7,993 nt of DNA from Bryobacterales bacterium. GTDB lineage: Bacteria; Acidobacteriota; Terriglobia; Bryobacterales; Bryobacteraceae. The stretch spans positions 1 to 7,993 of the forward strand of contig JALOKO010000149.1 of the NCBI GenBank assembly GCA_025456495.1, read 5' to 3'. The notes under the pieces were generated by a model. The model made no database searches, had not been told where the DNA came from, and was given only the letters and a program-made list of their open reading frames with translations. Numbering within the stretch: the first letter of the stretch is position 1; every line of letters begins with the position of its first letter. This document shows, in pieces, positions 4,755 to 7,993 of the stretch. The translations under genes were made by a program, and so were the position numbers.

Positions 4755-7700
4755 ATGCAGCAGCCTGCCCCTGGTACCATCCGCCAGCGCGTGGATTTTT
4801 CCAGAATTAAGACCACCATTCCCATTCCAAACCTCATCGAGGTGCAGAAGCGCTCCTACGAGAAGTTTCTGCAGATGGACCTGCTGCCGGCTGAGCGCGA
4901 CGACCTCGGCCTGCAAAGCGTCTTCACGTCTGTGTTCCCCATCACCGATTTCCGTGGCCTCAGCCAATTGGATTTCGTTGATTATTCCATTGGGAACTGG
5001 GAGTGCAAGTGCGGCCACCTGAAGGGGCTGCACCACCTGCGCTCCACCTGTACCAATTGCGGCGCCACCATTCGCACGGATCCCTTTCACCCTGGCGACA
5101 TCATCTGCCACAAGTGCGCCACCGCCAACCGCAACGTGGTGACCTTCTGCAATCGCTGCGGTGATCCCGTGGGCCTGCAGTTGAAGTACGATGAGCCGGA
5201 TTGCGAAGAGCGCGGCATGACCTACGCCGCTCCCCTGAAGGTAACCATCCGCCTGACGGTGTACGACAAGGACCCCGAAACCGGTGAGCGTTCTGTCCGC
5301 GACATCAAGGAACAGGAGGTCTTCTTCGGCGAAGTCCCCCTGATGACGGATAACGGCACCTTCATCATCAACGGCACTGAGCGGGTGATCGTCAGCCAGT
5401 TGCACCGTTCGCCGGGCGTCTTTTTTGAGAAATTGCAGCCCATCGGCTACCTGGGCAAGATCATCCCCTACCGTGGCAGTTGGGTGGAGTTTGAGTACGA
5501 CGCCAAGAACCTGCTCTACGTGCGCATTGATCGCAAGCGGAAGTTCTATGGCACGGTGTTCCTGCGCGCCCTGGGGTTGAAGACGGATGAGTCCATCCTG
5601 CGCAACTTTTACCGCGCCGAAACCTTGCGCATGGATGGCGGCCGGTATTTCTGGCAGATTTCCGATGGCTTGGCGGGGCGCAAGCTCACCCGTCCGGTCA
5701 CCAGCGCCAAGGGTGACGTGGTGATTCCGCAGGGCCGCAAGCTCAACCACAACAGCCTGGAGGAAGCGCGCAAGGCCGGCGTCAAGGAAGTGGAAGTGGA
5801 GTTCGGTGACCTGGAAGGCGCATTCATGCTTGCCGACGTCATCGACATGGAAACCGGCGAAGTGCTGGCTGAAGCCAACCAGGAAGTGACGGCCAATATC
5901 GTCTCGGCAATTGCTGATGCGGGCATCCATTCCATCGAAATCTTCTTCCCTGAGAAGGACGAGGTGGGTCCGGTCATCTCCAACACCCTCCGCAAGGATC
6001 CGGTGAAGGCCGAAAACGACGCTCTGCTGGAGATTTACCGCAAGCTGCGCCCGGGCGATCCGCCCACCGTCGATACGGCCACCCAGCTGTTTCACGGCAT
6101 GTTCTTTGACCCGCGCAAGTATGACTTTTCGCGTGTGGGTCGCATGAAGTTCAATATCAAGATCCACGACAGCGCCGATCACACTTCGTTGGATAAGCGC
6201 ACGCTGGATGCGGATGACTTCTACTCCGTCATCAACTACCTGCTGAAGCTGCGTCGCGGCCAGGCCATCGTCGGCGAGGGGAAGAACCGCAAGGCCATTC
6301 CGCTGGCTGTGGATGACATTGACCACCTGGGCAATCGCCGCGTGCGCGCGGTGGGTGAACTGTTGGAGAACCAGTTCCGCATCGGTCTGGTTCGCATGGA
6401 GCGCGCCATCAAAGAAAAGATGAGCGTCTACCAGGAGATGTCCACGGCCATGCCGCACGACCTGGTGAACGCCAAGCCGGTGATGGCGGCCATCCGCGAG
6501 TTCTTCGGCTCCAGTCAGCTTTCGCAGTTCATGGACCAGACGAATCCGCTGTCCGAGATTACGCACAAGCGGCGCCTCTCGGCCCTTGGACCCGGAGGTC
6601 TGTCGCGGGAGCGCGCGGGCTTCGAGGTGCGCGACGTACACGCCACGCACTACGGTCGCGTCTGCCCCATCGAAACGCCGGAAGGGCCGAACATCGGTCT
6701 CATTTCGTCGCTTTCCTGTTTTGCCCGCATCAACGATTACGGCTTCATTGAGAGCCCGTATCGGAAGGTGGATGGCAACCAAGTGCTGGATACGGTGGTC
6801 GTAACGCACCCTGGCGACGCCAAGGTGAAGGTGGGCGACGTGATGGGCCGCGCGGAAATGCTGGCCATCAACGCCAAGCTTGCCGCTGAGGCGACCCCGG
6901 CCGAATACGACGCCTATTGCGACTACTTGTCGGCGTGGGAAGAGGATCGCTTCACCATCGCCCAGGCCAATGTGCAATTGGATGAAGACGAGCGCATCGC
7001 ACAGGAACTGGTGAACGCACGACTGGCCGGCAATTCCAGTCTGCAAACCCGTGACAATGTGCAGTACATGGATGTCAGCCCGAAGCAGTTGGTCTCCGTT
7101 GCCGCCAGCCTGATTCCGTTCCTTGAAAACGACGACGCCAACCGCGCACTGATGGGATCGAACATGCAGCGTCAGGCGGTTCCCCTGCTGCGTGCGGAAG
7201 CTCCCTTCGTGGGCACGGGCATGGAGGGCGTCACCGCCCGCGATTCCGGCGCGGTGGTTACCTGCAAGCGCGCTGGCATCGTGGATTCGGTGGATTCTGA
7301 GCGTATCATCGTGCGCGTGGAGGGAGCGGCGCATGAGGGGCAGATGTCCCGCGAAGTGGGCGCTGACATCTACACGCTCACCAAGTTCAAACGCTCCAAT
7401 CAAAACACCTGCATCACGCAGAAGCCCATCGTGAAGCTGGGCCAGCGCGTACGCAAAGGCGATGTGCTGGCGGATGGACCCTGTACGGAACTGGGCGAAC
7501 TCGCCCTGGGCCGCAACGTCCTGGTAGCCTTCATGCCCTGGCGCGGGTACAACTTCGAAGACGCCATCGTCGTGAGTGAGAAGCTGGTTCGCGAGGACTA
7601 TTACACTTCTATTCACATCGAAGAATTCGACATCGAAGCCCGCGACACCAAGCTGGGACCGGAGGAAATCACACGCGATATTCCCAATATCGCTGAGAGC

Positions 7701-7993
7701 TTCCTGCGCAACCTGGATGAGAGCGGCATCATTCGCATCGGCGCCAACGTCAAGCCGGGCGACATTCTGGTGGGCAAGGTAACACCCAAAGGCGAAACCC
7801 AACTCACGCCGGAAGAAAAGTTGCTGCGCGCCATCTTTGGCGAAAAAGCCGGGGATGTGAAGGACGCTTCGCTGTACTGTCCCCCTGGCATTGAGGGCGT
7901 GGTGGTGGACGCCAAGGTGTTCGCACGCAAAGGCGCCGAACCCGATGAGCGTTCCCGCCAGATTTTCGAGGGACAAAAGGCCCGGCTCTACCG
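4755..7993 (+). CDS. rpoB: DNA-directed RNA polymerase subunit beta, C-terminal part outside the window
   Basis: The beta subunit forms half of the RNA polymerase active cleft. ATG at 4755 is preceded by an excellent ribosome binding site (AGGAG, 4744-4748, spacing 6). The frame stays open for 1079 codons to the right edge. The protein starts MQQPAPGTIRQRVDFSRIKT. Residues 84-135 carry eight cysteines (84, 86, 99, 102, 118, 121, 132, 135), suggesting two zinc ribbons absent from E. coli RpoB. The rifampicin-pocket region, residues 585-613, reads GSSQLSQFMDQTNPLSEITH and then KRRLSALGP. Asp594, His604 and Ser609 match E. coli Asp516, His526 and Ser531, which suggests a sensitive-type pocket. 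Further conserved blocks are YGRVCPIETPEGPNIGLI, the catalytic NFEDAI (933-938), GDILVGKVTPKGE and EKLLRAIFGEKAGD. The C-terminal switch and clamp region is not in view. rpoC would normally follow. Confidence 0.98.
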   Translation, partial: MQQPAPGTIRQRVDFSRIKTTIPIPNLIEVQKRSYEKFLQMDLLPAERDDLGLQSVFTSVFPITDFRGLSQLDFVDYSIGNWECKCGHLKGLHHLRSTCTNCGATIRTDPFHPGDIICHKCATANRNVVTFCNRCGDPVGLQLKYDEPDCEERGMTYAAPLKVTIRLTVYDKDPETGERSVRDIKEQEVFFGEVPLMTDNGTFIINGTERVIVSQLHRSPGVFFEKLQPIGYLGKIIPYRGSWVEFEYDAKNLLYVRIDRKRKFYGTVFLRALGLKTDESILRNFYRAETLRMDGGRYFWQISDGLAGRKLTRPVTSAKGDVVIPQGRKLNHNSLEEARKAGVKEVEVEFGDLEGAFMLADVIDMETGEVLAEANQEVTANIVSAIADAGIHSIEIFFPEKDEVGPVISNTLRKDPVKAENDALLEIYRKLRPGDPPTVDTATQLFHGMFFDPRKYDFSRVGRMKFNIKIHDSADHTSLDKRTLDADDFYSVINYLLKLRRGQAIVGEGKNRKAIPLAVDDIDHLGNRRVRAVGELLENQFRIGLVRMERAIKEKMSVYQEMSTAMPHDLVNAKPVMAAIREFFGSSQLSQFMDQTNPLSEITHKRRLSALGPGGLSRERAGFEVRDVHATHYGRVCPIETPEGPNIGLISSLSCFARINDYGFIESPYRKVDGNQVLDTVVVTHPGDAKVKVGDVMGRAEMLAINAKLAAEATPAEYDAYCDYLSAWEEDRFTIAQANVQLDEDERIAQELVNARLAGNSSLQTRDNVQYMDVSPKQLVSVAASLIPFLENDDANRALMGSNMQRQAVPLLRAEAPFVGTGMEGVTARDSGAVVTCKRAGIVDSVDSERIIVRVEGAAHEGQMSREVGADIYTLTKFKRSNQNTCITQKPIVKLGQRVRKGDVLADGPCTELGELALGRNVLVAFMPWRGYNFEDAIVVSEKLVREDYYTSIHIEEFDIEARDTKLGPEEITRDIPNIAESFLRNLDESGIIRIGANVKPGDILVGKVTPKGETQLTPEEKLLRAIFGEKAGDVKDASLYCPPGIEGVVVDAKVFARKGAEPDERSRQIFEGQKARLY

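Noticed and set aside
6498..6593. A rifampicin-resistance substitution in rpoB
   Set aside because: The key positions matching E. coli Asp516, His526 and Ser531 are wild type. The Asn-to-Thr (518 equivalent) and Ile-to-Leu (530 equivalent) differences look like natural variation.
4632..7976. A 1114-codon open frame on the minus strand
   Set aside because: It is exactly in register with rpoB on the other strand and owes its openness to the codon choice of rpoB. Its His/Val/Ala-rich product resembles no protein I know, whereas RpoB is unmistakable.

Overview
The window holds most of the classic secE-nusG-rplKAJL-rpoB cluster, reading left to right. It is the bacterial operon for protein export, transcription elongation, the ribosomal stalk and RNA polymerase. 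A fragment of an unrelated, oppositely oriented LysR-type regulator is joined to its left edge. The core genes look like Acidobacteriota. Gene order and ribosomal protein sequences fit, and RpoB carries an eight-cysteine, double zinc-ribbon-like insertion near its N-terminus that I remember from acidobacterial RpoB proteins. This assignment rests on memory of the families, not on a search.

Region 1 (1-580): the first 174 codons of a LysR-type regulator lie on the minus strand. Its base composition is much more GC-rich than the rest (hand counts: 47 of 60 bases in 1-60, 49 of 60 in 421-480, against 33 of 60 in 601-660 and 28 of 60 in 3361-3420). Its protein style recalls Myxococcota. Region 2 (581-718): the C-terminal 45 codons of secE, whose start and amphipathic helix are missing. 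The usual upstream neighbours (tuf, tRNA-Trp, rpmG) are replaced by the regulator. The LysR/secE boundary therefore looks like a breakpoint, either a real rearrangement or a chimeric assembly.

Region 3 (719-4322): nusG with an unusual 174-residue acidic N-terminal extension, then rplK, rplA, rplJ and rplL, all complete. A good sigma70-type promoter and a leader hairpin sit between rplK and rplA. Region 4 (4323-4754): a 432-base gap with a strong hairpin after rplL, a near-consensus promoter and a leader of about 280 bases containing two more hairpins. Region 5 (4755-7993): rpoB, 1079 codons, cut off by the right edge of the window.

Together NusG, RpoB and the ribosomal proteins couple transcription with translation. 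The internal promoters and hairpins suggest three separately tuned units: (secE)-nusG-rplK, rplA-rplJ-rplL and rpoB onward. I see no mobile element, CRISPR array or defence system. The points most worth a second look are the broken secE junction, the NusG extension, the RpoB zinc-binding insertion and the long rpoB leader.
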